64,000 nucleotides of DNA from Fomitopsis serialis (Eukaryota; Basidiomycota; Agaricomycetes; Polyporales; Fomitopsidaceae), in the NCBI RefSeq assembly GCF_022376445.1, contig NW_025955015.1, positions 62,001 to 126,000 on the forward strand. The letters are read 5' to 3'. Position numbers and translations under genes: made by a program. Positions 23,934-36,900 of the stretch are shown here, piece by piece (positions within the stretch are counted from its first letter, which is position 1; each line of letters starts with the position of its first letter). The notes under the pieces were generated by a model. That model was not told where the DNA came from, searched no databases, and saw only the letters and a list, made by a program, of their open reading frames with translations.

Positions 23934-25847
23934 ATGAAGCTTTCTCCGAGTCTTGTTCTCCTCGCTATGACCCTGGGCTCCCAGGCGTCGCTATGGGGCT
24001 CATCGTCGTCGTCATCAACAGCGAAGTCACCAGGTGAGTGTCGATGCCTTGTTCGCGGGTTGGACGCGTCAGAGTCAATTCTGGCGATCGCGGCCGCCCA
24101 GGTCACAGATGTGGCAAAGGATGCAAGGGCACGTCATAGAATGTCTGGGTACCTACGTGTCCACGCGAACAAGACCAAATGAGTCGAAGGCTCGCGTCCG
24201 CTGACCACGGCATCACAGCATACACCAACTGGGCACCCTCAGAGCTGATCGCATGGCTCGACTCACGCAACGTACCCATCCCCACCACCACTCCCGGACC
24301 GTCCGTCAACGAGCTCAGGTCCCTTGTGTCCTCCAACTGGGAGGGGGCCACGCACACCGCCGCGGCATGGGGCGCCGCCCAGACGGGCTGGGCAGCCGAC
24401 CAAGCTGGCCAGGCGCAAGCCAGTTTCTGGGACTACTACGGTCACTTGAAGCAGGACACCTTCGACACATGGGACGAGTCTCGCCTTCGCGAATTCCTCC
24501 TCGAGCAGGGCGTCGTCGAGCCCTCAGGTACCCGGGAACAACTCGCTCTTCTAGCCAAGCAAAAGTGGGGGCAGGCTTCGTCGAGCGCGTCCGCCTATAG
24601 CAACAGCGCGTCTTCTCTCGCGAGCCTAGCTAGCCAGAGCGCGTCCAGCGCGAGTGTGCGGGCCAGCTCGGCGGTGTACGGCGGCAAGAAGTACCAGGCA
24701 AGCCAGAGCGTGAGCAGCGCCGTCACCTCGGCCTCCGCACAGGTTGAGCAGGCGCTCGATGACACCAAAGATTATGTCTACTCAACCTGGGACGACAATG
24801 CGCTGCGGGCGTACCTCGAGAGTAAGGGCGTGATCGAGACAAAGCAGCAGGCTACCCGTAACCAGCTGTTGCAATGGATGCGCGACACGTACGTAACCGC
24901 TGCGAACCCCATCTGGGAGGCGTGGAGCGACTCGTATATCGTGAGTGGCCTTCTCCTAGCAAGTATTGTTGGCTGTATGCTGACGGAGCTCGCAGCACCA
25001 ATGGCTACTCAAGCATAACATCGTCAAGTCGGGCGCGCAGAAGAAGCGGGAAGAGTACTTGGCGTTGATGCAGAAGTACTATTATGGTTCGCAGGAAACC
25101 GCGTGGTCGAGCTGGAACGACTCGCAGATGAAGGAGTGGCTCGTCGAGCACGGCGTAGTCAAGGGCGACGCACAGGTCAAGAGGGAAAAGCTCGAGAAGT
25201 TGCTTGCGTGAGTAGTCTTCGCCACACATTTCGGGGAACTTGAGCTGATTAGCTTGCTGGCCGCTGCAGCGACAACTACGCGCACGCGCAAGACACGCTC
25301 TGGGGTGCATGGAGCGAATCGGACATGCGCGCGTGGCTGATCGAGCGCGGCTACATCCGGAGCGACGCGCAGAAGACGCGGGACGAGCTGGTGAAGCTGA
25401 TGCACGACAAGTACACGGAGTACAACTCACGGGCGGCGCCGTACCTCGTGTGGCCCGACGCGCGGCTGCGCGCGTACCTGCGCGAGCACGGACTGTCGGA
25501 GGAGGCGGTGCCGACGAACCGGCCGGGCCTGCTCCAGGAGGTGAGGATCCGGTACGTGCAGGCGGAGACCCGCGCTGAGAGGGTCTTGGGGAAGGTGAAG
25601 GGCGCGCTGTATGATGCGACGGAGGCGGCGGAGGAGCAGATTGGGAGGGTGAGTGGTTCGAAGTTGCCCTTGGTACGGCTTTCGGTGCGAAGCCGTCGTG
25701 CTGACCATGTGCGTCGTCATTCTGTAGGTGATTGAGAAGTTGACGGGCGGCGCGGAGAGCGCGAGGGAGCATGTCGGTGTGGGCGTTGAGACGGGCGGTG
25801 AAAAGGTGAAGACGGCGGGGCAGAAGATGCAGAAGTCGGAGCTGTGA
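23934..25847 (+). CDS. Ish1-repeat stress/nuclear-envelope protein (MSC1/Ish1-like)
   Basis: Model join(23934..24033,24219..24940,24996..25207,25270..25648,25728..25847), 510 aa. An N-terminal signal peptide (LSPSLVLLAMTLGSQASLW) is followed by repeated Ish1-type units: a Trp, then (S/D)-x-L-x-x-(W/Y/F)-L-x-x-x-G-(V/I). Examples are WAPSELIAWLDSRNVP, WDESRLREFLLEQGVVEPSG, WDDNALRAYLESKGVIE, WNDSQMKEWLVEHGVVKGDA, WSESDMRAWLIERGYIRSDA and WPDARLRAYLREHGLSE, plus HQWLLKHNIVKSGAQ. An Ala/Ser-rich spacer lies at about residues 150-215, and the tail is charged. In yeasts this family (S. pombe Ish1, S. cerevisiae Msc1) sits at the nuclear envelope/ER, is induced by stress and influences meiotic recombination. 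The first intron is 185 nt, long for this window. Confidence 0.87.
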
Positions 25848-27823
25848 ATGCGCTGAACTGTCCTCTCCATCACCCAGCTGTAGAATGCACGCGTTCTTCT
25901 GCATGAATACTGTAGTGTAACCCTCCAGGGATTAGTATATATTGTATTTGTAGAATGGAAATTTTGGAAACGTACGTGTTGGTGAATCCGCTCAATGATG
26001 CGATGGGATTGAGACGATGTCGCTTTCCTGCACGTAGTAAGTATGTTCTGGACCTTCATGCATAGCCAGGTGTATGTGTCGTGTACGTGGTGCCGACGTG
26101 CTATGGCACGCTGGCGATGCAATAGAATTCTCAACTCATTTCAGGACCCTGGTGTGTGAACGTCAGTTAACGCCCTGCTGCGCACGCGGGATGCAGTGTT
26201 TAGCGAGTATCGCATTGAATGTCAGGGTTTGAACCGGAGTTCGAGAGAACATGCGGAGCGTTGACCGTTGAGAGCGTCAGAAACGTTGACGGGGAAGTAT
26301 TCGAGTTAGCCGACGAGGACTAGCGAATGGGGATAGCATTACCTGAGAGACGCTCCAGAACGCTCGGCGAGTAGAGATGTAAGCCCGGGGCTCGGTGAGG
26401 CGATGTAATCAATCAGGTGGGGTTGGAGATGTGTACGAATATGAGGCCGAGTACAAAGGGCTGTGGCCCGGATCTCAGGCTGCGTTGACAGGCATTTGAA
26501 CGTGTCAGCCTGCGTTTGACTAGGACGTAAGTGGGAATGCATGGCTGTTGGTGAATGATTGTTAGCGGCAAGATAGTGGTGAGACGATCATATCTGGTGG
26601 CCTGTAGCTATAGGGTGTTTGTGAGGAAGGAGTGTGAGGACGTCCTGAGTCGGGTACTGCACTATGCCTTTCCGGAGGAGACATTCAGCTTGGAGAGGGT
26701 ACAGACGCGCCGCAAGCTGGGCTTTCTTTGACAGCGCATTCACGGTACTACGGAACGACACGACTGGAAGAGATATAAAACCCGTTGTTAGGACAGCATC
26801 GACACGTACCTTCGCTAACGCACCGCGCGAGCGATCTGGAGTTTGCGACTTGATCATGTCTTTGGTCCGTCTGGCGCGAGAGGGCGTCGGTGCTCCTTGA
26901 CTCTTCAATAAAGGAGGGTACTGAGTGCTTGACCTGAAGTCGATCTCGCCTCGGAATTCTCATACCTGGCGATAGTACTAGTGGACTATGCTGATGTGTG
27001 CTGGTGGACGCGAATCAGGGTGTCAATGCGGTCTCAGCCTGAGTGCAGGGTCTCGTCTATGTCAGTAACGTTTAAATTATAGCTCTAGCCTACCAGTATA
27101 GGCTCTATGCTTTGTGGTGTGGTACTCAATCTGCTCGGAGCACTGTGATGAAGACACAGCTGTCACAGCGGACAAACCGGCTTGCTCGGAGTCGTTACAT
27201 TGTAACTTACGCCGTAAGAGCGTGTATATTATTTAGGTTATCGGAAATAGCATATGTTAGGCAGCGGAACATTGAAAGGCGTGGCTTCTGATTGGCTAGC
27301 TTTCAATGTTCGGGACAGTAACATACATTATTTTCGGTTATCTAGATAATCTACACGCTTTTACCGTGTAAGTCACAATGTTAGGACTGCGCAGAAGGTG
27401 ATTTGTCCGCTGTGTGTGATATGAGCAGCGGTCACGGCCAGACCGAATGGACGAGTCGAGGAGAAGGCGGACCACGGTCGAAGCTGGAATAAAATAAGTC
27501 GATGTCCGCGTTCTTAGAGATGGTCGCCAGGTCGTCTACTCGACATGTCTATCCGTTGAACCGCGCTGAGGATGATGAGAGGGAGCTCGAGGGCGAGGTC
27601 GCGGTCACGGTAATACTTAGTTCAGCACTTGCTGCATTAGGAAGTCAGATCTTGCTATGGGCGCTTGATGGCGCTTGACCAAATTTTGGGCATACCGCTA
27701 ACCGATAAGTTCTGCTTGCGCCTCTCCCACCAGCAAACTGTGTACGCTGTGCCCATAGTGCCTCCAGTGTTTCCGTCTACTCACAGAGCTAACTGGACTT
27801 CCTCTGATCTGTCATAGCCTTTG
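25848..27823. other. Intergenic with foldback element
   Basis: About 2 kb with no supported gene. It contains the foldback element at 27164-27414, described separately. The remainder shows only short overlapping frames, and 27.42-27.82 kb should include the promoter of the PPR gene. Confidence 0.5.
27164..27414. mobile_element. 251-bp foldback/MITE-like element
   Basis: The left arm (27164-27278) and the reverse complement of the right arm (27300-27414) match along their whole length, around a 21-nt loop at 27279-27299. Shared blocks in order from the outside: CACAGCGGACAAA (perfect ends), ACATTGT.ACTTAC, AGCGTGTA.ATTAT, TA.CG.AAATA, TATGTTA, and GAACATTGAAAG at the hairpin neck. The element is bounded on both sides by TGT (27161-27163 and 27415-27417), a possible 3-bp target duplication. 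It has no coding capacity. Ends starting CAC and a 3-bp duplication would suit a non-autonomous relative of CACTA-type DNA transposons, but this is inference. Confidence 0.75.
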
Positions 27824-30750
27824 ATGGCGACTGCTTTGCGTCTTCCACCGGGTTTACTCGATCTTACGCTCAGTCGCGTTTTCGCACGAACGCCTATAGC
27901 TAGCGTGCGTCCATGGAGAGGTTGCGAGACAGTCCTTCGCAGACATGGACACAGCGCCGCTGTTCTGCTGCAGCAGTCGCCCGCAGACTACGACTATGAT
28001 GCATTGTCGTTGTACTCAGCGTGAGTTGCATGGGCCGTGGTGGGTCGCTTGCTTGCTGACAATGCACTAGCAAGGGAGAGGGCACGGATAGAACAAAGCA
28101 GTCCACCGAAGTGTCTTTCCAGGAGGAGTTTCATAACCAGAACCGCGCGCTATCGGAGCTGGAGGAACGGGTCCGCGCACTGCAGGAAGCCGTGAAGGAC
28201 CAGGTATGTCCCTGACGTACTGGTTAGCTTCGCCGAAAAACACTGAACCGAGGTTACAGACAGCTCTCACCGACTCCGCGTCGTACTCAGAGGAAGACCT
28301 TCTGCAAGTGTACGAGGATGTTTTGGCGCTGCCCCCGTCCATGCCCTCGGAGCAAGACAAAGCTGTCGAGCCGCGTGACATCGCGGTAGAAGATGCAGCA
28401 CTTCTTCAAGGGATAGCAATGCGATGGCTCGAAGGCCTAGACTCTCCGGCGTCTTCGTCTACAACAGACGTCAGCGTACCACGCAGTATAATCGCTCGTC
28501 TGCGAGAGGTTGCCGCAGGCCTCGAACGTTTGGACCAGCCCCTTCCGCAGCGTGAAGGCGAAGAGAGCAATGTAGATGAAATTGCGCTTTCCGTGCCGAC
28601 TGGCATGCTCACTACCGAGGAGTGGCTAGCCCTCATACGCACTTTTGTACGTTATGTTCCCTTTCTTTGTGGAGCTGTCACTCATTCACGCCTTTCGGTC
28701 GTAGTTCAGAACCGATGACAGCGCCACAGCGGAGACTGCGCTTAGTCTGATGAAGGTTGGGAGCTCCTCTGCTTTTCGCTTGCGTTGCTGAATTTGACGT
28801 TCACAGTCAACCGGTGGGCTGGGCCTTGAGGAAGCTGTCAACGAAGTTCTCGCCTCATATGCGTCTGTTGGTGATGTAACCAGCACGGAAAGAGTGCTAC
28901 AGGCCCATGCACCGTCGCCCACAGAAGTACAGCGAGACTTCCACATCAAGGCATATTGCAAGGCGTTGGCTCCTGGCGCGCTCCCGCTGCGTGTGGAAGA
29001 ACTCCTGCACGAGTATGAATCCCGCGGGCTACCAGCGCCGATGAAGTCGTACACCCGCGTCCTCACGGCCCTCCTGTCTTCGCGGACAAGACCGTCCCTC
29101 GGCCACGCTCAAGCTTGGGATCTCTTTGCTCATATGCGTTACGCTGTTCACCCCGAACCGGACATTGCGCTCTACACCCTGATGCTTCGGTCGTGTGCAC
29201 ACCCTGCGATGCCTGCGGAGCCCGAGCGTGCCCTCGATCTCTTCACAGAGGCTACGGTGGACCACCGGCTGGCGCCGACTCCCGCGGCGTTTTCGGCTGC
29301 GATATACGCGCTCTCGCGCAGCGGGGAGAAGCGTTATATCCGGGAGGCGTTCCGGCTCGCGAAGCAGATGGTAGATGGCGACCGCGACGCACGGGGGATG
29401 AGCGCTTTCCGACCTGATCGGCGGCTGGTGGACGCCCTGCTGGAAGGCGCGAAGCGAATTGGGGACCTCGCGAGAACCCGCTGGCTTCTCGCCGTTATGG
29501 TGAGGCAGACCACACAGGCTGCCGCTCATGCAGCCGAGGATGCAGGCGGCCGCAATGCGCCGGAGTCCTGGCACATGTTACTCAACGAGGGCATCATGAG
29601 GCATGTCTTCCATACGTATGCGTCTTACAAAGTGCCGTTCACTCCGTCGCTGGCAAAGATAGTCGAAGAACCCGACGCAAGGACCACCCCGAACGAAGCG
29701 AACCTGTCGGAAAGCGAGAACAAGGATGCCTCGGAGACATCAGCTGCAGAGGCAGCGACGGATATGGAGGAAGACTTCGCGTCCTCAGGCCTGCCAGTGC
29801 AGGAGGACATGTCTAGCTTTTCACACATCCCGCCTCAGTCTCGTGCCGAAGTTGCTAGGGAGGTCGATATCCTGTTCTCCCGGATTGTCGAAGATAACAG
29901 GCTGAAGCATGACTTGGCCGAGCGCTTTGACTTTGGTCAAGAGGAGCCCACCCTGAGCCCGGGACCGTTTCAGCATATCGCACTGACAACGCGCCTCCTC
30001 AACGCCTATCTCTCTGTCCACTACGTGCACTCTCGATTCGAGGTCTGGGGTGAACTCTATCGCACGCTATTCGACCAGCTGAACGTCCCGCGAGACGCCA
30101 AGACGTATGTCGAGGCGCTCGAGCGTTGTTCGACATCGCACAGGTCGGAGCGACACCTGGCGCTCCGGCTGGCAGAAGAGATCTGGGGCAGCTGGCAAAG
30201 CATCGAGGGAGCGTGGTCTGTGGGCGGCGTGTCTGACCGTAATGACCCTGCCGTCAGCACGCTGAACGCGCGGCTGATTGAACGCGCAAACGTCGCTATG
30301 ATTCGGATCCTGTCCCTGTAAGTGTAGATTCGATCCCTTCTAGCACCCGGGGCTGATCATTTGTGGCTGTATCTTAGAACGGGCCAGGCTCGACGTGCGC
30401 TCGACGTAGTCCAATCCTTTGCTGCGCGTTACCCTCCAGGACGGCTTCTCCGAGTCGAACCCAAACATCCTCTCCGATCCTCTCGTTCTGTCCTCGAAGG
30501 TGCGAGACCGCTCGTGAGGTTGTCCAGCTCCGTGGATATTCCCGACGACACCGTTCCACCGCTGCTTACGTTTACCGATCTCGAGGTTCTACACTCCCGA
30601 TTAGTGAGAAGTGACGATAAGGCCAGCATCCGCTATGTCAAATGGTTATGCAAGACGTACGAAGGTTACCTCCGGAGACGACGGGATGCTGCAATGTTTG
30701 TTGCTCCGCCTAAGCAAAGGCCCGGTGCGGTCCCGACTTCGGCGCAATGA
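27824..30750 (+). CDS. PPR-like mitochondrial protein
   Basis: Model join(27824..28020,28071..28203,28260..28646,28705..28755,28807..30317,30378..30750), 883 aa; all phases agree. The N-terminus is Arg/Ala/Leu-rich without acidic residues for the first 30 residues, as in a mitochondrial presequence. A short coiled coil follows (ALSELEERVRALQEAVKDQ). From about residue 280 the chain is helical, with helix-turn-helix units resembling pentatricopeptide repeats: DFHIKAYCKALAPGALPLRV, MKSYTRVLTALLSSR, DIALYTLMLRSCAHPAMPAE and TPAAFSAAIYALSRSGEKRY. An acidic linker divides these from a second helical block that includes DAKTYVEALERCS. PPR proteins bind organellar RNA and act in its maturation or translation. 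The family call is by pattern; the specific target is unknown. Confidence 0.75.
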
Positions 30751-32727
30751 TTCTTGGGCGCGGAAGTGTTGCTTGAAATGTAATGTACACGCGTATAATC
30801 TCCGGTTTAATTGGTTTGTTCGGATGGTCGCAGCATTGTCACATGCAGAGCGTCTTGCATCGCCAACACCAGTCGTGTCGCCGCTAACTTGTCTGAAACA
30901 GCGGCTCACTTGGTGGTATGCCCTGGGTGCTGTATGCATCAGTGCTCGTATAGTTAACGTCACGGTTAGCGAAACTTCCAGTTTTCTTCTCATCTTACGG
31001 AACTCACTTCCTTATCTTCTGTGTCAGGGCGTAATCGGGGTCGCACGGTGTAGACGGCTCCCGGGGTTCATAAAAAGCCCATTCCATCGCTCAACCTACG
31101 CAACTGCAAGCATCAAAACTCGAGCGCAATGCCCTTGCAAACAGGCACGGGTGTCTAGGACCCACACAAATCAACAGGATAGAGTTTGGTGACCCCTGTA
31201 TCTCTTTCCCGTTCACCAGATACAGCGTCGGCTGGCAATGTCCAACTCAGCCGATGTGTAGTCCGCTAGCATTGCAGCTAGATGGCATGGTACTAGCCCA
31301 CCAACGTGATTAATATCGCCATATAACGACGCTCGGTGATAATGTTGGGTGCGACTTCCTCAAGAATAGTGCCCACCATAGTGACTTATTGAGGCGTAGC
31401 CGACGCCTTCGGACAGCTGACGAATGGTGTTCTCGCCACACTGCACGGGATATAACGCCACGGCAACCTCTATGGCCTCATGGCGTATGCGAAATGAATC
31501 GTGTTGCTGTCATCTGACATTTCGCGGCCATGGGCCTTAGCGAAGATGAGCAACATATGCCCCGAGGATCAGTGTTTGTGGTTAGTACAGATTCTCTCTT
31601 CGGAGTTGATTCAGTCTACACGCTTTTCCTGTCTAGACGCAGGCCATGCAGGCTCGACAAAGTCTCGACATCGAGCTGTCATTGCTGGACGTGGCCCTTG
31701 ACTTTTCAGGAGGCGAATGCGTCCGGATATCACACGGCGCGAAGCTTCAAAGACGCCGACAAGGTACAGCGGGCCGTATCCTGGTAATCTCCCTCCCACT
31801 ATGGTTGTATTACCGAGAGTAACGCGGAAGTGTCGTGGACAGCCGCAGGGCATGAATGACGAATAGTTGGTCACGAAACCTCTTACGGGGAGTAAAGTGC
31901 CTGTTTTCCTTCTCTGTTCTTGGTCAGTTCTCTGTGCATTCCTCTGGCACGGTCGCCTAGTCGGACTACAATATCTCAATTGTCCGCCGCAACTGTCGTG
32001 GGCACCACAATTCATCTTTCGCGTGTCGTACGATAGCATGCGCCATCCTCAAGTCTGCCACGGCCCCTTGTGCTATACCACGTGTAATCACTCAAGTTGA
32101 CCTTGCCCTGGTGGGACGGTTTAGTACGCCTACGTATCAGGTCTTGACGTTGTCTTTCCATTGATCATGAGCTCGATCTAGAGATCCGGGGATCTTGTCG
32201 TGCGGTTGATCGTCGACCCCGCCATTCGGCCGCTGTCCCTTTCCCAGCGCCAGACAAGGTTGACCGTGGAAAATGGAGCGATTCTTGCCTTGTGCCTTGG
32301 GGTACGCTTAGCGGTGGGTAGTTACGCCCTCGGTGCCGGAGTGTACAAACACTGCGGCCATCCAACTCCCTTTACAATTAGACCGCCTACTCCGGTCGGA
32401 GGTGTGTCAAGGCCGCCTTACCCACACGGGCGGCCTCTCACCCATGATATACCTTTTCAAGAAGCTAGAAGGCATTCTGACGAGCCATCCCGCGTATTAC
32501 CAGGCCACATGTGCTCCTAGGTGCCGAGCTCGGGAGGTGGCGATGATCGGAATTCACTAGGGGATGGTGTCCCTACTGTATCCATCCACTTAGCGCGATG
32601 GAGTGCTTTGGACCGCAATGGCTCGGACATCCGACGCCTCTGGGCGCGCATGAAACAGTTTATAAGATCGCCATCCAGAGGTTGTCATTGCTGTCCTCCA
32701 CCGTTTGCATCGCGATAGCACCCAGCC
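30751..32727. other. 2 kb with no supported gene
   Basis: Only scattered frames under 110 codons that overlap each other on both strands, plus the extended reading frame of 193 codons at 30611-31192 that overlaps the end of the PPR gene in another frame and has no motif. The last 200 bp should hold the promoter of the glutathione transferase gene. Confidence 0.5.
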
Positions 32728-33591
32728 ATGGCTGTCAAACATGAGATCACCCTCTATGACGTTCGATGTACATTGGATCCCCCCGCATGGTCTCCTAATG
32801 TCTGGAGAATACGGTACTTGCTCCACGATACTCACCTAGGGTGCATGTCTGATGCATGTTGACAGCTTCGTCCTCAACTACAAACGACTCCCGTATACCA
32901 CCTGCTGGTTGTCATATCCAGATATCGGCGATGTTCTCTCCGCTGTAGGAGTCCCCCCGACTCGCACTCAGAAGCCGTTTTACACGGTCCCCTCCATCGT
33001 GGACCAGATGGATGGCCTACACGTAGCCCTCTCGGACTCAGCGAACATCGCCATGTATCTCGAGAAGACGCATCCTCTGCCGTCGATTTTCCCCGATGCT
33101 GACCCTGGTGTACAACTCGACTATATCGACTTCATGGAAGAACACGTCTATACCCCTATGATTTTCATGACAGTCCCTAGTACAACGCGAATCCTGGAAG
33201 GTCGCGATCTCGAATATTATATGGCAAGCCGGAAAGGTTTCCTAGGTCAGTCTGTCATCTTACTCAACGGCAGTAGCTCACGGGTAGATAAGGCGTCGCA
33301 TTGGAAGACATGTTCCCTCCCCATAAGCAGCCAGCAATCTGGCGGAGTTTGGAGGAAGGTCTGGATAAGCTAGCCTCACTCATCGACAACCTGCCGCGTC
33401 GTGGTAGACAGCGGCGCTGGCTGTTTAGCGTGACCGAAGGTCCGGGTTATGCGGACTTCGTTCTCGGGGCCATCTTCTGTTGGTTCGAGAAGGCAGGTCC
33501 AAAGGGAGCCTGGAGTCGGATCCGATATCGTAACGGCGGGAAGTGGGATCATCTGGTAGAAGAACTGCAACCTTTCTCGAAGGTGATGTAA
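32728..33591 (+). CDS. Glutathione S-transferase
   Basis: Model join(32728..32813,32866..33245,33293..33591), 254 aa; introns 52 and 47 nt. The thioredoxin-like N-domain runs from ITLYDVRCTLDPPAWSPNVW through RFVLNYKRLPYTTCWLSYPD to YTVPSIVDQ and LSDSANIAMYLEKTHP, the glutathione-binding Pro and (D)S-x-x-I positions of GSTs. The C-terminal helical domain contains YADFVLGAIFCWFEKAGP. The sequence resembles the basidiomycete GST class related to Ure2/etherase-like enzymes, which conjugate glutathione to, or reduce, lignin-derived and other xenobiotic compounds. The exact class and catalytic residue (Ser or Cys type) cannot be settled by eye. Confidence 0.9.
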
Positions 33592-33955
33592 TGTACGTGT
33601 GCGGCGTAGCGCACTGGATTGAACTACATAACTTGTATGTCAGCATCAGCGTGTAAAGGGCCGATGGATCTCCGCTCCCGATCATACCCAGCAGCGATTA
33701 TGTCTCCCTGACGTTATGTACATGGGTGACGCCATGAGCGCACCGAGGATGCCGAATCGCATAAGTCGTCAATATGACTTCCTATGGCGCCGTCATGATT
33801 TGTCCGGCATACTTACTTCCTCTATCTCCGGTATGCAGCACTAACACTAACGACAGGAAACATACGTGTGTTGGATTACCGCTCTAGCCTCCTCCCGTAC
33901 ACTTGATATATGTTCTAAACCTAACTTGCATGTCTAAGACACATGACAATCACAT

Positions 33956-36900
33956 TCAGACCGCCCCTGTTTTCTCATCATCGAGGGAGGTGGACGCCAC
34001 TTCCTGTTCATCGTGACCGCTGACACCAGGGCCCTTGTAATGGCGATGTGCGCTATGAAGTATCGTCAGCTGGCTTAGCTGAGGAACAAATTGATTAGAC
34101 ACGTACCCACACACATACCATACACTGTATTTAGGGGAAGTCAGACTTATTCACGGTGGAGATAACATACCAGACTCACCCAGAGAGGAAAATCACGCCC
34201 ACCGTGATTACCTATTGTGCGGGCCAGGCTGTCAACACGAGGCGTAGAGGACGGATGCAAGGACGTACCGATGCGTAGTTCATATTCGTTTGGGTCACGG
34301 GAAGTTCTGTCGGAATGCAGAAGATCACGCAGACGAACATCGTCCAGAAAATGCACGCCAAGTTCGCCGTCCAACCTAGCAGTCCGTCACCCATGTAAAA
34401 GGGTCCTGGTTTGAAATGGACATCGGGATGGTTCCTGTACAGCCTTTTCCTGTGGTCACAAGAGGAGCATAGTCAGCCCGCTTATCACATCGTATAGCCG
34501 GGTGCACACACAGGATGATAGGGATGATGTACGAGGAGTCTAATGCGATAGCGCATAGGGCGAAGATGGCGTTTGCTGCGACGGGACTCGCCAGGTCCAG
34601 AAGTCCGGGAAGAATACTGAAGAACGTCGTGAACCACACCGCACGCAACGGCGTCTTCGTCCATGACGTTACGTGTCCAAAGTATTCACGATCCGGGAGC
34701 GCTGGGGAGACGCGTCAGTTAATACCGCATCGGAATGCCACCTGGCAGGATTGACTGAGTCACGTACCATGATCGCGACTGAATGCATAGACCATCCGTG
34801 AACAGGCCTGTAATGCCGTTTGACAAACGAAAAACGCCGTCAGGCACACAAAGCTCTGAACCGACGTCAATCAGCATCGGGGTTCGAAAGGGTAGCGTCT
34901 AGGTACCAACCCATAGGAAAAGAGCGCCAGGTTTTCCTATACGCAGCGCCATGATCTGCGGACCCGACGGTGTCAATTAAACTCTCGATTGTCAGGCGAC
35001 CACAATGAGGCAGGTATACCTCAAGGAAGGCCGAACCAGATGCGCCCGGAAGGTTCTCCCTATGTCAGCAGCATTGCGTTAGCTAAGGGGAGACTCGCGT
35101 CGAATAAGCGCACTCACAGGGGGCCGGAGCAAAGTACCATCACGATGTTCAGAATCCAACCGATCAAACCTGTTCCGATGACTGCAGTTCCGGGAAAGTT
35201 CATGTACCCGCTGTCAGCTAGACATAATCGAAGATTACGTGCGCTCTGTCCTCACCCGCGATGAAAATAGCCGAGGGCGCTGGAATTGAAAATCCATGTT
35301 AAAAGAATTATAGACGAAACGGAGGGAGTAGGACGGCGCACCTGCATATGCTGCTCGCTTCACTTCCTCCCTGTGGCCTCTCTATCAGCATGCGACGCCA
35401 CCGCAAGAAAAGAGCTGCAGCTCGTCAACGCCACCGAACTCAAAACGGAGCATCTCCTGCGAAGCGCAGCAATGGGAACCACTCCCCACAGTACCTCTCC
35501 TCCTCGGAGCTTGACCGCGATCGCACTAGTCCACTCTCACGCCCGATTACATGAGGCACTTCGAAACGAGGTGATGTGGGTAGAAGCGATGCTGTACGTT
35601 ATGGGCGCATTCGCGGAGCAAACGAGGCTTCGTGAGATACGGACCGCGACCCGGTGGCCGTTCACGAGCACAGAAACGTGGGGAAAACTGAGAAGATACG
35701 TACGAGATGTGCGCGGTAGCGTCGTAGTCCTATCCTACTATGAGTTCCCGCGCAAATGCCTACATGGAGTTACTTACCGTCATCTACAAAATTCAAAAGT
35801 AATTAGCGTCAAGTTGAATGGCGCTCGTGTAGATTATAGAGGAAATTGCAAGGTACACGCGGAAAGAAGACATTACGAGAAACAGCTACCTCGTCGCCGC
35901 GGGCCCGCGAGCGCACGGAACAGAGTCGCACCGGGTGTACATGAGCAAACATCCGTGGTTTCTCTCCGCTCTCCTCCCGCTCGCACACGCACGGCCCTTG
36001 CTTCAATGCCTCTCCACAACAGCCGGGACTACCGGCGACGGACTCTTTCCGGTTCTAGTTTCAGCTCACCCAACGAAGGGCATACCCACGGGGAGGCAGC
36101 CAATCTCCAATCGTCTACTTGAACGGCGGTACATGCAATGTTCTGCACCGCAGCCCTGAGCAGGTTCGGTGACCGCACAGAGTTTCGCTACCTGTTGCGT
36201 TCACAGCCCGTCCGATGCAGCGCGAGAGACACGGCGAAACAAGGTTTTTCATCTCGTACTCGAGCAGTCGTGCACATTGGCCCCTGCACCACCGTGCGAA
36301 CTGTCCACACACACTCTCGCCTACGCCACAGAAGGAAGTGACTCACCGTCCACTGGACACTCAGCAACCCGAACAGGAACGCGAGCCCCGTGTTCCACCC
36401 GCCCGTCTGGTTCACGATGCCATCGGAGCCGAAGACGTACGAGGCGGCGTGCATCTCGGAGCGCGGCGTCATCGCAAGGAGTACGATGATGATGACTGTG
36501 GGCGGGCGTGAGGGTCAGTCAACGGACGTTAGCGGCCAGACGGAGGAGGGTACGCACTGATAGTCGCGCCGAGATTGACGAACACAAAGGCCTTGGTGAT
36601 GTGCGCGAGTTGGCGCGTCGCGAGGCAATTCTGTCGCGCACGCACGCGGTCAATGCCAGATCTTTAGCACGCTTCACACAGAAGGATGACTTACGAGAAG
36701 CCCGTTGAAGACAAGAAGACCGGCGAACAGGCCGACAGTCATGCCTTGAGTGACGACGTAGTCACCATCCTGCAATTTCATCCAGTCCAATATGAGCTTC
36801 CAGTGCGGCACGGCACAATATGCATGCCTGACCTTCGCAACGACGACCGCCGCCCAGATCATGTTGGCCAGACCGAATTCCGTCGAAGACAAACCAGCGA

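Noticed and set aside
36115..36340. Possible small genes inside the 563-nt permease intron
   Set aside because: Frames on both strands are short and lack motifs, and the exons on either side splice exactly across the interval.
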